From assembly GCA_038227045.1 (NCBI GenBank), contig JBBRQD010000019.1:5516-69515 (forward strand): a DNA stretch of 64,000 nucleotides, in the 5' to 3' direction. Shown here in pieces: positions 1-7,834 of the stretch (positions are counted from its first letter, which is position 1; the number at the start of each line of letters is the position of its first letter). The translations under genes were made by a program, and so were the position numbers. Under the pieces are notes generated by a model that saw only the letters and a list, made by a program, of their open reading frames with translations, did not search any database and was not told the DNA's origin. Origin of the DNA: JANXLS01 sp038227045 (GTDB lineage Bacteria > Planctomycetota > SZUA-567 > H5-PLA8).

Positions 1-2669
1 CTATATTTTTTCATCTGGAACTTAGAATACGTATTTCCGTTGAACGCAATCGTCACCGGAATCATCATCGATGCGTTTGAAACAGTCGCGTTCGTCAGGC
101 CCGCCGAACTCAGCGCCGCCGCAAAACTTCCGCTGCTGAATGTCGCGTTAAAAATTGCATTCTGTGTCACTACTTTTCCACGCTTGGTTTTGAGCGAAAG
201 CTTAAACTTGTCGTTTCCGCGCGGCGTGCCTCCTCTTGAATCCAAGGTGAGTTGCTTCACGACACCGTCGACATTCACCGTGACGCTATGTCCGCCAATT
301 GTCATTCCAAGGGTCAGCGGCAAAATACCCGTGAGCGAAATGTTGTCCTGATTGCTCTTGGCAAAATTCAACTTCACGCGGAGCTTCGACAGTGTCAGCG
401 GCAGCGGCGAATTCACAATCACGTCCACGCTGCCGCTCGCCGTTCCACCGCTGCCATCGCTGACGGTGACAATCGCCGAAAAGATTCCGCCGGTGGCGTA
501 CACATGCGTGGGCGCCGCACCCGAACCGCCGGTGCCGTCGCCGAATGTCCACTCATAAGTCAGATTGTTTCCGGACGCAGCCGCAGCGAAACTCACCGTC
601 TCACCCACTTCGGCCGGATTGGGCGTAGCCGTCGGCACCGACGACAACACCGGCGGCGGAGGCAGTGGCGGAGCGCCCTGACTCCGCAGGACAATCACGC
701 TCATCGAATACGACGGGAACGAATACGCGAACGCGCTTGAGGCGCTATTGATCGCAGTCGCGGTTAAATCGGCATTCGCAAGATCGTTCTGCTTTCCATA
801 TTGATAGACCACAGCATTGGAATCGGGCGTGAATCCGGCGACCACTATCTGCGCGCTGTAATCGGTGTTGGCGCTGCGGTTGATCGCGAGCAACGCGAGA
901 TTGCCATTCGCCAGAAGGGTGGCGTGAACGGACAACAACGGATAATTGCTGTTCGCCGCGACGACTCGATCGCCACCGCGCCCCCAGTGTGTCAGCAATT
1001 TGGCTGCGTAAAAAGTCGGATACGGTGTGTTCGCCGGAGTGTCGATGCGATCGCCGCTCGCCAGCACGCCGTAGTCGCCGAATTGCCGCCAGCCGTAAAG
1101 TCCCGCGGCATTGTTGCCCGACGATGTTCCATTGCGCAGATCCCACCAGAGGCACGAGTTGAATTCGGAGCGCGCCACAAATCCCAGACTGTCGGCCATG
1201 AAAAGCGCGTTCACGAGACTGACCGATTGTTTGCCGACGCCGGAGCTCGTCGAATTCAATTCAGTCATCGCCAGTTCGATGGCCGCGCCATTCGCCGCGC
1301 CATAAGTGGAGGTGATCGCGCTGCGCACGCTGGCCGCGTCATTCAGAACGCCGCTTGCCCCTTGCAACAATGTTGCATCGATTTCGTTTCCGGCATTTTG
1401 AGGATAGCGGTGATAAATGACGTAATGCGGCGTGACCCCAGCCGCGTTCAAACTCGTCAAAAATGCCGGATCGAAGACCGCTCCGACACGGATCGTGGGA
1501 TCGACCGCCAGCATCTGATTGTAAAATTTTTTGAACCACGCCGCGTACGTGGCGGCGTCGTGCGGAGCCCCGGACAAACCGCTTCCTGGCGTGCCGTGTT
1601 GATCGTACTCCCAGGATCCATAGTTTTCGTTGCCGATCTCCCAATACCTGAAACCATAGGAAACCGGATGCGCCGAGCGCAGAAAATTGAAACCGTCGTC
1701 CAGAGCCAGCGGCCCCGCCGCGCGCAAGGCCGCCCAATAACCCACGGTCTTCCAGTTCCGGCCCTTCGCGTCGGTTCCGAGAACCGCCGAGCTGGCGGGA
1801 TCGCCGTTGTAATAAGCGACCCAGGCCGCCGCTTGTTCGGGCGTCCCGCTGCCATAATTGACCGTGACGTAGGGCTGAACGCCGCGCAACTCCGCCACGC
1901 GCGCGAATGTCGCGGCGTTGTTGGCCCATTGAAACGGGCCTCCATTCGACACCGAGCGATTGGTCTGCCAGTCGTAATCGTCCGACTCGCTGCCGCCCGG
2001 AAAGCGAACAGTGCGCGTGCCCATCGCGCTCAACAGCGCATCGTTGCCCGCGCCGCTCAACAAGGAATCCCAAATGGCGATATTCATCCCGTACATGCGT
2101 TCGTCAATCGTCCGAATCACACTGGCCGTGTTGATTGAAATTTGAAATTGCGACGGCGGGGGCATGGCGACCAACGAAATATCGTCCACGTAGAAAGTGG
2201 GGGCTGGAGCACCGGAATTGTTTTGAATCCAGAAGCCATCGAACGTCGAATTGTTCGCGACGCTCAGATCGCTCAACGAAATCGTGATCTGCTGCCACGT
2301 GTTCGCGGAGAGAAGCGCCAGCACGACAGCGGCCTGTGGCACGCCGTTCAGCACGCCCTGAACACGAAGATTCTGTCCGCCCGACGCACCGCCATTAATC
2401 CAAAAGCTCAGGCTTTGATACGGCGAATTGTCGAAGGGGTCGTGATGCAAATAAAGGGCTTGGGAGTTGGAAGTGGGATCGGTCACGCTGATGGATTTCG
2501 CGTCGCCGTGAACGAACGCAGTGGCCGAAAAATCAAGCGTCGCCCACCCATAACTCACCCAGCCGTTCTGCAACACGTCATCGTAGACAATCTGATCGTC
2601 TTGCGCGACCGCAGGCGGAGCGAACGACATAGCCGCTGCGACAAGGAAAAGTGCAATTACATGCTTCAT
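1..2669 (-). CDS. Secreted GH51/GH39-like glycoside hydrolase with PKD domain (3' end cut by window edge)
   Basis: I read one uninterrupted frame from ATG at 2669 to the window edge, 889 codons without a stop. Residues 1-24 are a signal peptide ending AVAQ. Residues about 25-165 look like a jelly-roll carbohydrate-binding region. A clan GH-A barrel follows, with the acid/base motif WEIGNE (Glu348) and a likely nucleophile in MTELNST (Glu470), spaced as in alpha-L-arabinofuranosidases. A PKD domain lies at about 671-756 (FGDGTGGSG). The last 130 residues match the C-terminal module of the subtilase at 21001-24237, so the true end should be only a few to about 20 residues beyond the edge. The likely role is extracellular or periplasmic hydrolysis of a plant or algal polysaccharide side chain. 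The family call comes from motifs only, and substrate is inference. Confidence 0.8.
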   Translation of the reverse strand, partial: MKHVIALFLVAAAMSFAPPAVAQDDQIVYDDVLQNGWVSYGWATLDFSATAFVHGDAKSISVTDPTSNSQALYLHHDPFDNSPYQSLSFWINGGASGGQNLRVQGVLNGVPQAAVVLALLSANTWQQITISLSDLSVANNSTFDGFWIQNNSGAPAPTFYVDDISLVAMPPPSQFQISINTASVIRTIDERMYGMNIAIWDSLLSGAGNDALLSAMGTRTVRFPGGSESDDYDWQTNRSVSNGGPFQWANNAATFARVAELRGVQPYVTVNYGSGTPEQAAAWVAYYNGDPASSAVLGTDAKGRNWKTVGYWAALRAAGPLALDDGFNFLRSAHPVSYGFRYWEIGNENYGSWEYDQHGTPGSGLSGAPHDAATYAAWFKKFYNQMLAVDPTIRVGAVFDPAFLTSLNAAGVTPHYVIYHRYPQNAGNEIDATLLQGASGVLNDAASVRSAITSTYGAANGAAIELAMTELNSTSSGVGKQSVSLVNALFMADSLGFVARSEFNSCLWWDLRNGTSSGNNAAGLYGWRQFGDYGVLASGDRIDTPANTPYPTFYAAKLLTHWGRGGDRVVAANSNYPLLSVHATLLANGNLALLAINRSANTDYSAQIVVAGFTPDSNAVVYQYGKQNDLANADLTATAINSASSAFAYSFPSYSMSVIVLRSQGAPPLPPPPVLSSVPTATPNPAEVGETVSFAAAASGNNLTYEWTFGDGTGGSGAAPTHVYATGGIFSAIVTVSDGSGGTASGSVDVIVNSPLPLTLSKLRVKLNFAKSNQDNISLTGILPLTLGMTIGGHSVTVNVDGVVKQLTLDSRGGTPRGNDKFKLSLKTKRGKVVTQNAIFNATFSSGSFAAALSSAGLTNATVSNASMMIPVTIAFNGNTYSKFQMKKY

Positions 2670-2793
2670 GGTTTTCGAACGATCTCGGCACGGTTGCAAC
2701 CTCAACACGCCGTTCTATTATACCAGACGATTCACTCATTTGTAACCTACACTAATTCCGATTTCATCGACGATGGCAGGTCACCGCGAGCGA

Positions 2794-2912
2794 GGGTGCC
2801 AAGGAGCAGTACTCTGCTCCTTGCTGAGGAGCGTTGAGTTTGAGACGAATCGCGGTTCGCGTTTAAATCGTCCGACCAACAGCACGGAGCAGGGTACTGC
2901 TCCGTGGCACCC
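2794..2912. repeat. Intergenic inverted repeat, 19-bp arms
   Basis: The arms at 2794-2812 and 2894-2912 are reverse complements with one mismatch (GGGTGCCAAGGAGCAGTAC on the left). The left arm runs into a second small palindrome, GGAGCAGTACTCTGCTCC. The element sits between the 5' end of the glycosidase gene and the 3' end of the Lgt-family gene, both on the minus strand. It resembles a REP/MITE-like mobile hairpin. No protein is supported across 2670-2983. Confidence 0.7.
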
Positions 2913-2983
2913 ACCACAACTCGGTTCGCAACCACTCCCTAAAATCATCCGCGAAGATTCGCGCAAATTCGCGAGATTTGATG

Positions 2984-3754
2984 TTAAAAAAGCTGTTTAT
3001 TCGCCGTTACCAAGCCGTTGATTCGCAGCGATCTCAACGACCACAACGCCCATCCCGCGCCCAAAACGCTTGCCATCTGAATCGCGCTCAATTCCAGAAC
3101 CACAGTCTGCCGCGGCTTGATGAATTCGACGAAAAATCGAAACATCAAATACGCGAATACGTACAGCCGAAATAGATAGCCCTCCGCGTGCGGCTTGCGG
3201 CTGCGAAGCCACAGGCAAATTCCATAGAGCACCAGGAACGCGATTTCGTAAAGCTGCGTCGGATGCCGCGGGATTCCGTCGCCGTAGTCCACGCACCACG
3301 GCAGCGCACAGGCCATGCCATGCGTGCGGTCCGAGAGGCCGGTCAGGAAACAGCCGATTCGGCCGATGGCCGTTCCGAGCAACAATGGGAACACAAACGC
3401 GTCGCCGGTTGCGGCGCGGAAACCCAGTTGCTTCTTGACGAATTCGACACCGAGCCAGCCGCCCAATATTCCGCCGACGATCGTCTTGCCGTTCTCCCAG
3501 CCCGCGAATTCGCCGGTGTCTTTCCAGTACGCGGCGGGCGCTTCGAGCCACGCCAGGACCTTCGAACCGAACAGCGCACCGGCAATGCTCCCGCCCAAAA
3601 TCCACAGGCTCACGTCCAGCGGTATCGCCGGCGCGGACTCCTTCTTGCGCATCCAGAAAAAAAGGCGCGCGCTGACAAGATAGGCGATCGTTTCAAAAAA
3701 TGGATGCGGATGAATGCGGTAGCCGAGCAGATGCACGTAGACTGGGAATGCCAT
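2984..3754 (-). CDS. Prolipoprotein diacylglyceryl transferase (Lgt) family membrane protein
   Basis: This is a polytopic inner-membrane protein of 256 residues. Lgt moves a diacylglyceryl group from phosphatidylglycerol to the lipobox cysteine of prolipoproteins. The family pattern is visible: a glycine-rich GGILGGWLGVEF segment, GRIGCFLTG where classical Lgt has GRxGNFxNGE, and RHPTQLYE near residue 170. The conserved Asn of the signature is replaced by Cys, as in a divergent Lgt-like branch. It may therefore be a paralogue rather than the housekeeping enzyme, and I leave the symbol blank. Its 3' end is about 70 bp from the inverted repeat at 2794-2912. Confidence 0.8.
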   Translation of the reverse strand: MAFPVYVHLLGYRIHPHPFFETIAYLVSARLFFWMRKKESAPAIPLDVSLWILGGSIAGALFGSKVLAWLEAPAAYWKDTGEFAGWENGKTIVGGILGGWLGVEFVKKQLGFRAATGDAFVFPLLLGTAIGRIGCFLTGLSDRTHGMACALPWCVDYGDGIPRHPTQLYEIAFLVLYGICLWLRSRKPHAEGYLFRLYVFAYLMFRFFVEFIKPRQTVVLELSAIQMASVLGAGWALWSLRSLRINGLVTANKQLF

Positions 3755-3819
3755 CTTGAGTCCTGACTCAGGGGCAATGGCGATGGATTTATCGATGAGA
3801 GCAACGCAACCGCTCTATT

Positions 3820-4899
3820 TCAAGGCTTCAAATTGCCAGATTCCTCAACCGCGCGCTGCAACCGGTCGATTTCGGCCTCCAGCTTTTTGCGCATCAGCAG
3901 GTTGTCCGCAAGCAGCCGGTAGACATGCCCCAGCCAGATCAAAAATTCGGCTTCGTGCACGGTAAACTCTCCACCACGCTCCTGGTTGTCGAGATACAAC
4001 ACGTGGCTCATGTCCCCGCGTTCATCGAGGATCGGAACGCACGCGACGGCTTTGATCTGATTGCCCATCACGCTGGCCTGCATGTCCAGACCGTGGTTGC
4101 GGTCGGCGGTGTCGCCGATCAGCACCGCCTGGCGGTCATTCATGAGCTGCCCCAGGACGGTCGTCGAGATCAGGTTTTGAACGGGCACATCGTTTCTGAA
4201 GCCCATTGACGCCAGGATGTTCAACTGGTGTTCCGCATTCTCGACTTGGGCCAGGAACGCGCGCGTGGCGTCCACGCGACGGCAGGCGATCTCCAGCACG
4301 CGCGTCTGCAACGCGGGCAAGTCGGGCATGGGTTCCGCGAGACGCGCCAAATGCTCCAGCAGCCGCAGGGAGGAATTTTTTTCGGGCAACGCCCTCAATA
4401 CCGTGGTCACATGCGCCGGATTTTGCGCACCCGGCGTTGCGCCCACGCTCTGCAGCACGCGTTCGCCCGCCGATGGATTCTTGGAGAGAACCGCGTTGTC
4501 CAGGCGCGGCGGGATCGCGCTGGCTTGCAACACGGCCACCGCGTCGACGAGCCGCGTCCCGCTGGGTTCCAGAACGGGTCGCGCTTCGGGTTTCGCCCTC
4601 GGCAGAGACGCCTTGACGGTGAAGTGCGTTTTTCCGATGACAAAACAATCGCCGTCGCGGAGTGCCGCGGCCGGGAGCGACTGGCCTTGAAATAAAATCG
4701 GATTGGTTCCGCGCGTGAGCTTGACTGTCAGCGCCGCACCGTCGGGCTCTTCGGAAATCGCGGCATGTTCGCCGGAGATGAACAAATCGTCGACGCGCAC
4801 CTCGCATGAATTGTGGCGGCCAATGCGCCAATTCATGCCGCGCGAAATCGCGACGACGCGTTCTTCGGCGTCGATCTCTTTAACGAGCAATGTCCACAT
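3820..4899 (-). CDS. FHA-GAF domain protein
   Basis: The N-terminal FHA domain (about residues 1-95) shows GRHNSCEVRVDD, SGEHAAI and a DGDCFVIGKTHFTV end. A linker of about 85 residues leads to a GAF domain (about 185-330) with hydrophobic core segments and VACVPILDERGDMSHVLYLDN. The C-terminus is a short helix or coiled coil. FHA domains bind phosphothreonine and GAF domains bind small ligands, so a Ser/Thr-kinase signalling role is likely, though no kinase lies nearby. I chose ATG at 4899 because the FHA fold starts there. The same frame opens at ATG 5010, which would add 37 residues and overlap the antitoxin gene by 8 bp. That extension is discussed as a possible toxin remnant in the findings. 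Confidence 0.8.
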   Translation of the reverse strand: MWTLLVKEIDAEERVVAISRGMNWRIGRHNSCEVRVDDLFISGEHAAISEEPDGAALTVKLTRGTNPILFQGQSLPAAALRDGDCFVIGKTHFTVKASLPRAKPEARPVLEPSGTRLVDAVAVLQASAIPPRLDNAVLSKNPSAGERVLQSVGATPGAQNPAHVTTVLRALPEKNSSLRLLEHLARLAEPMPDLPALQTRVLEIACRRVDATRAFLAQVENAEHQLNILASMGFRNDVPVQNLISTTVLGQLMNDRQAVLIGDTADRNHGLDMQASVMGNQIKAVACVPILDERGDMSHVLYLDNQERGGEFTVHEAEFLIWLGHVYRLLADNLLMRKKLEAEIDRLQRAVEESGNLKP

Positions 4900-5002
4900 G
4901 GACACAAAGGGTACACGATAGGGGGACGGCTTCCAAGACGAAAGAGTGAAAATCAAACGGTCCCGGATATCGTTGCCGGCATCGGGCGGAAACACCACGG
5001 AA

Positions 5003-5221
5003 TCAATCATGTTGTTTTCGTGCTCTGGTTTTCACCTGTTCCCAAGTCCGGCCCAGTTGCGGATTTTCGACAAACCGCTTTTTGCGTCGCCGCAGTTCGT
5101 CACTCACGGAGCTCGACACCGGCGCATCGTCCTCATCACCGATGCTGTCCCACAGGTCTTCAACAAGTTGAAGCTTCTCCGCGCGGCCGAGCTTGAATAT
5201 CTCATCGAATGCTGTTTTCAT
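5003..5221 (-). CDS. Putative addiction-module antitoxin (TIGR02574-like), apparently orphan
   Basis: The protein has 72 residues, with KLQLVEDLWDSIGDEDD followed by ELRRRKKRFVENP and a C-terminal WEQVKTRARK. This pattern is typical of the short helical 'putative addiction module component' family, which normally precedes a RelE/ParE-type toxin gene. No complete toxin ORF follows. The next reading frame downstream is the FHA-GAF protein, whose optional upstream start overlaps this gene by 8 bp. The role is therefore an antitoxin by family, in a module that looks incomplete. Confidence 0.7.
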   Translation of the reverse strand: MKTAFDEIFKLGRAEKLQLVEDLWDSIGDEDDAPVSSSVSDELRRRKKRFVENPQLGRTWEQVKTRARKQHD

Positions 5222-5348
5222 GGCACCGAAAATACTTTCGCTGGCATTTCAAGTCAAGAGTCGGCTTCGAGCATTACGGGGGATTACGGGGACGTCTATG
5301 CGCGTCTCCGTAATTCTGTGAAGGAGTCGGAGATGCGGAATTCCCTGG

Positions 5349-5777
5349 TCAGCATACTGCGTCGGCTTGACGCACAAAAAGTTTGCCTGCTTCTCGAGCC
5401 AAAATAAGGGCCGCTTCCAACTGTTTTGCTTTTTGTTCTACAGGATCGCTGTCCGATGGCCATCCGCGTATTACCGCGTGACGAAGCGGTGGTTCATCTG
5501 CAACAACGAATAATTTTGCGAGCCTGACCGCACTAGCCTTGAAAATAGCTGCACCGTAAATCTTGCGTTCACCGGCTGCTTCCAAGCCAAGTTGCCAAAG
5601 TTGCTGCAATGGATCACGCCCATGGCGGGAGACTGACGTTTCCTGCTCAATTTTGCTCGGCAGAAATGCCGACGGCTTAACCGTGACCGTGTTGTATTGA
5701 CCGCTCTGAGTGATGAAGCGAGCCAAATCCTCATCATCGGCTATCTGCTCAGGCAACCCCGACGATAGTGTTCCCAT
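5349..5777 (-). CDS. Uncharacterised protein, third gene of an overlapping three-gene cassette
   Basis: The protein is about 142 residues from ATG 5777 (MGTLSSGLPEQIADDEDLAR). That start overlaps the end of the upstream gene by 29 bp. An upstream in-frame ATG at 5903 is less likely because it would lie deep inside that gene. Segments FLPSKIEQETSVSRHGRDPL, RLAKLFVVADEPPLRHAVIR and GWPSD look like a conserved small family that I recall as a frequent neighbour of the next gene. I know no function for it. The ending is helical (KAKQLEAALILAREAGKL). There is no signal peptide or membrane segment, so it is cytoplasmic. Confidence 0.7.
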   Translation of the reverse strand: MGTLSSGLPEQIADDEDLARFITQSGQYNTVTVKPSAFLPSKIEQETSVSRHGRDPLQQLWQLGLEAAGERKIYGAAIFKASAVRLAKLFVVADEPPLRHAVIRGWPSDSDPVEQKAKQLEAALILAREAGKLFVRQADAVC

Positions 5778-6276
5778 AATTGATAATATATTTGATTGTT
5801 TCAAGCACGAGCGCTGGGACGGACGATCCGTCGAAGTGCGCGACTGCATGTCCTTTATCTGTTCCGTCCATCCATGCGTATGCAAGGCGATTGCTGGTGC
5901 CAACGCTCATTGTAAACATGCGCTGGCTCGACTGAATCCAATCTAGCGAGATTGAACCGTCAGGCTCAGGCGCGCATTCGGGAAGTGGACAATCGTTTGG
6001 TAGCGCTCGGACAAATGACTCAGCATTCAAGAGCGCGACGGGATCAATCGCGCAGGCATCGTCACCGTCCCAATCGTCATCGGCGCAATCGTTTGTCAAT
6101 ACCCGCAGATTGGAGATGGTTGCGGCCTTACGTCCAAATAAAGCTTGAGAACGCTCTGTCATTCCGGCAACGTATTTCACCTTTTGCTTCACCACGCCGG
6201 CCTCGGCCGACACGGCAGAGCCATGGCCGCAATTCAGTGTCAGCAAACAGACTATTGTTGGAAGAGATTGAGACAT
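5749..6276 (-). CDS. Uncharacterised protein, second gene of the cassette
   Basis: The protein has 175 residues. The recognisable core is DDWDGDDACAIDPVALLNAE, followed by an acidic/proline stretch (CPLPECAPEPDGSISLDW) and a strand-rich end (RMFTMSVGTSNRLAYAW). I recall this arrangement (WDGxGA, then PDGxxxLEW) from a widespread small cytoplasmic family of unknown function. The gene overlaps the TIGR04255-family gene by 25 bp and the downstream gene by 29 bp, implying one transcript and probably coupled translation. The region is A/T-richer than its surroundings, suggesting acquisition by transfer. Confidence 0.75.
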   Translation of the reverse strand: MSQSLPTIVCLLTLNCGHGSAVSAEAGVVKQKVKYVAGMTERSQALFGRKAATISNLRVLTNDCADDDWDGDDACAIDPVALLNAESFVRALPNDCPLPECAPEPDGSISLDWIQSSQRMFTMSVGTSNRLAYAWMDGTDKGHAVAHFDGSSVPALVLETIKYIINYGNTIVGVA

Positions 6277-7019
6277 TTTTCTTTAAGTGTCCTTCTGAAA
6301 ATGTGGTTTTTTAACTCGCGCAGTTCAGAAATCTTGGCCCGAATTTTTGTCCAGTCTTTAGGATCGTCTGTCTCCGAAGAAACCACTGTGTTATCAAAAA
6401 TGATTGGAAGCTTATCGAGTTCTAGTGCTTGCATTGTTAAAATCGTATTTACTTGATTGCCCGTTTTCACTTCAATCGCAACGTTTTGAATGAGAAAGCC
6501 CGCAAATTGAAATCGATCTTCGTCCGGCAACCTCGGCCCCACTTCAAAGTAATCGTCCAAATTGACGATTCCGTTTACCGTCGGCAGCAAAATTCGATTG
6601 ATATAGCGGAGTCGAATTACTCGAATCTGCACCGGTGACGCCAGTTCAGTATAGAGACGCCAGGTGCGCTCGATTTCCGGGAAATATTCGTCAAGACTCG
6701 TGTACGGTGAAAGTCGATTGAAAGAAAACCCTGACACTCGAACTTGAACCAATTGCTTTACATCGTTGGTTAAAAATTGCAAGGCTTGAAGGTCGCTTCG
6801 CGAGGATGTCTTGGGTTCCCCGACCGGATTGGCGACTTGATGCTCTACTTGGTGTTCAAACAAATATTGCTTTTGAAATTTCGAGTAGTGATCTCGAAAA
6901 ACTTCGAGCGCAGGCGCTTCAAGTGCCGAGAGTTGCTGCCCCGGCGGCAAGTCGCATTCGATGTCCAGCACCGCCTCGACAATCGGCGCATTCTTCAGAT
7001 TTAGGATCGGTTCATTCAT
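6252..7019 (-). CDS. TIGR04255 family protein, first gene of the cassette
   Basis: The protein has 255 residues beginning MNEPILNLKNAPIVEAVLDI. That opening (a short leader, then N-A-P-I-V-E-A-V) is the hallmark of the sporadically distributed TIGR04255 family, whose length is about 250. Further family-like parts are VRVSGFSFNRLSPY, RVIRLRYINRI and a C-terminal helix ending in an LRELKNHIF segment. The function is unknown. It heads a minus-strand operon with the two overlapping genes downstream. Nothing in the 750 bp upstream looks like a further operon member. Confidence 0.8.
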   Translation of the reverse strand: MNEPILNLKNAPIVEAVLDIECDLPPGQQLSALEAPALEVFRDHYSKFQKQYLFEHQVEHQVANPVGEPKTSSRSDLQALQFLTNDVKQLVQVRVSGFSFNRLSPYTSLDEYFPEIERTWRLYTELASPVQIRVIRLRYINRILLPTVNGIVNLDDYFEVGPRLPDEDRFQFAGFLIQNVAIEVKTGNQVNTILTMQALELDKLPIIFDNTVVSSETDDPKDWTKIRAKISELRELKNHIFRRTLKEKCLNLFQQ

Positions 7020-7225
7020 CGTTGCTTGCGATTATAGCAGGTTTTTGAATTTTGAAAGCCGACATCTCCCAACTGAACCTAATTGAACCCAATGGATTGA
7101 TCGATCACCTTCATCGCAATGTGCCCGGTTTCGGTTTGCCGGGCGCGGACGGCTTTAGCGTTTTTGATTTGAGGCAAACGTTGACTCGCACGCTTCTTTC
7201 CCAAATACGCCGCGCTCGTCGAACT

Positions 7226-7345
7226 TCATTTCGTGAAGATCGTATTCACCTCGACGCGCCAACCGGGCAGGGCGGGTTCGGCGTCGGCAATTTCGCCGAC
7301 CTTAAAAGTCACAGAAGATTTCGCGGGGTTTGCGCGAATTTCTCT
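7226..7345 (-). pseudogene. Possible C-terminal remnant of a protein
   Basis: On the minus strand a 39-codon stretch ends at TGA 7226-7228. It reads like a natural protein end (SSVTFKVGEIADAEPALPGW, then RVEVNTIFTK). It has no start codon of its own, and upstream it runs directly into the hairpin repeat at 7347. I take it as a fragment of a gene interrupted or truncated by the repeat. The parent family is not recognisable to me. Confidence 0.3.
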
Positions 7346-7346
7346 A

Positions 7347-7448
7347 TCACCCCTGCCGGGGTGAAGGGGCGTTTGGGATGTTTTGTCCGGGGGTATCGAC
7401 CTGACGGTCTCAACCCCCGGCTACCCTCTTTCGACCCCTGCCGGGGTC
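7347..7448. repeat. Compound hairpin repeat with CCCCTGCCGGGG palindromes
   Basis: Two short palindromes of the same type, TCACCCCTGCCGGGGTGA at 7347-7364 and GACCCCTGCCGGGGTC at 7433-7448, flank a third inverted repeat (CCGGGGGT at about 7388 with ACCCCCGG at about 7413). The three hairpins lie in about 100 bp. This looks like an intergenic mobile or REP-like element. I recall similar elements in planctomycete and acidobacterial genomes. Confidence 0.65.
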
Positions 7449-7834
7449 AGAAACATCTGTGCAAGTTCCGGTGATGTACCCACTTTCTGCCGCGCGTAAA
7501 TTTCGAATTTATTTTTCAAATATTTGGAATAAAGTAGGATAGATAGACGTCTAACTAAGGGTGATGGAGCACTTTTTTGATTGATATATATATCATTAAA
7601 TTGAGTTTTCCACACATAGTGCAACTTTTGCAACGGAAATTGTTCTCTTATTCATGTGTAGTTTCGGAAACGGAGACAGTAATGGGAGATTCATTGACTG
7701 ATCTCGAAGACACGTTACCGCCACGATAAACGAAGTGCGTCTTCCGGGCCGGCGGCATTCTTGACGGATGCGGCTTTCTGATGGATAATCGGCGCTCGTG
7801 CGTGAATTGCGGGTATGCGGACGAGAAACGTATC
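7449..7834. other. A/T-rich intergenic region without a recognised gene
   Basis: The region is about 385 bp and conspicuously A/T-rich around 7500-7630, including the run ATATATAT near 7585. A 70-codon minus-strand ORF here has no family-like features and I do not accept it. The S41 protease frame opens at 7781, but the likely start is 7835. Promoter elements for that gene are expected here, but I cannot assign them with confidence. Confidence 0.5.

Noticed and set aside
801..2138. Plus-strand ORF of 445 codons
   Set aside because: It is antisense to the glycosidase frame, which has catalytic motifs, a signal peptide and a PKD domain. The plus-strand translation is Arg/His-rich without family features.
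7052..7474. Plus-strand ORF of 140 codons
   Set aside because: It crosses the whole triple-hairpin repeat. A protein-like tail lies on the opposite strand in the same region.
7421..7633. Minus-strand ORF of 70 codons in the A/T-rich gap
   Set aside because: It begins in A/T-rich DNA and ends within a hairpin repeat. There is no Shine-Dalgarno site and no family-like sequence.
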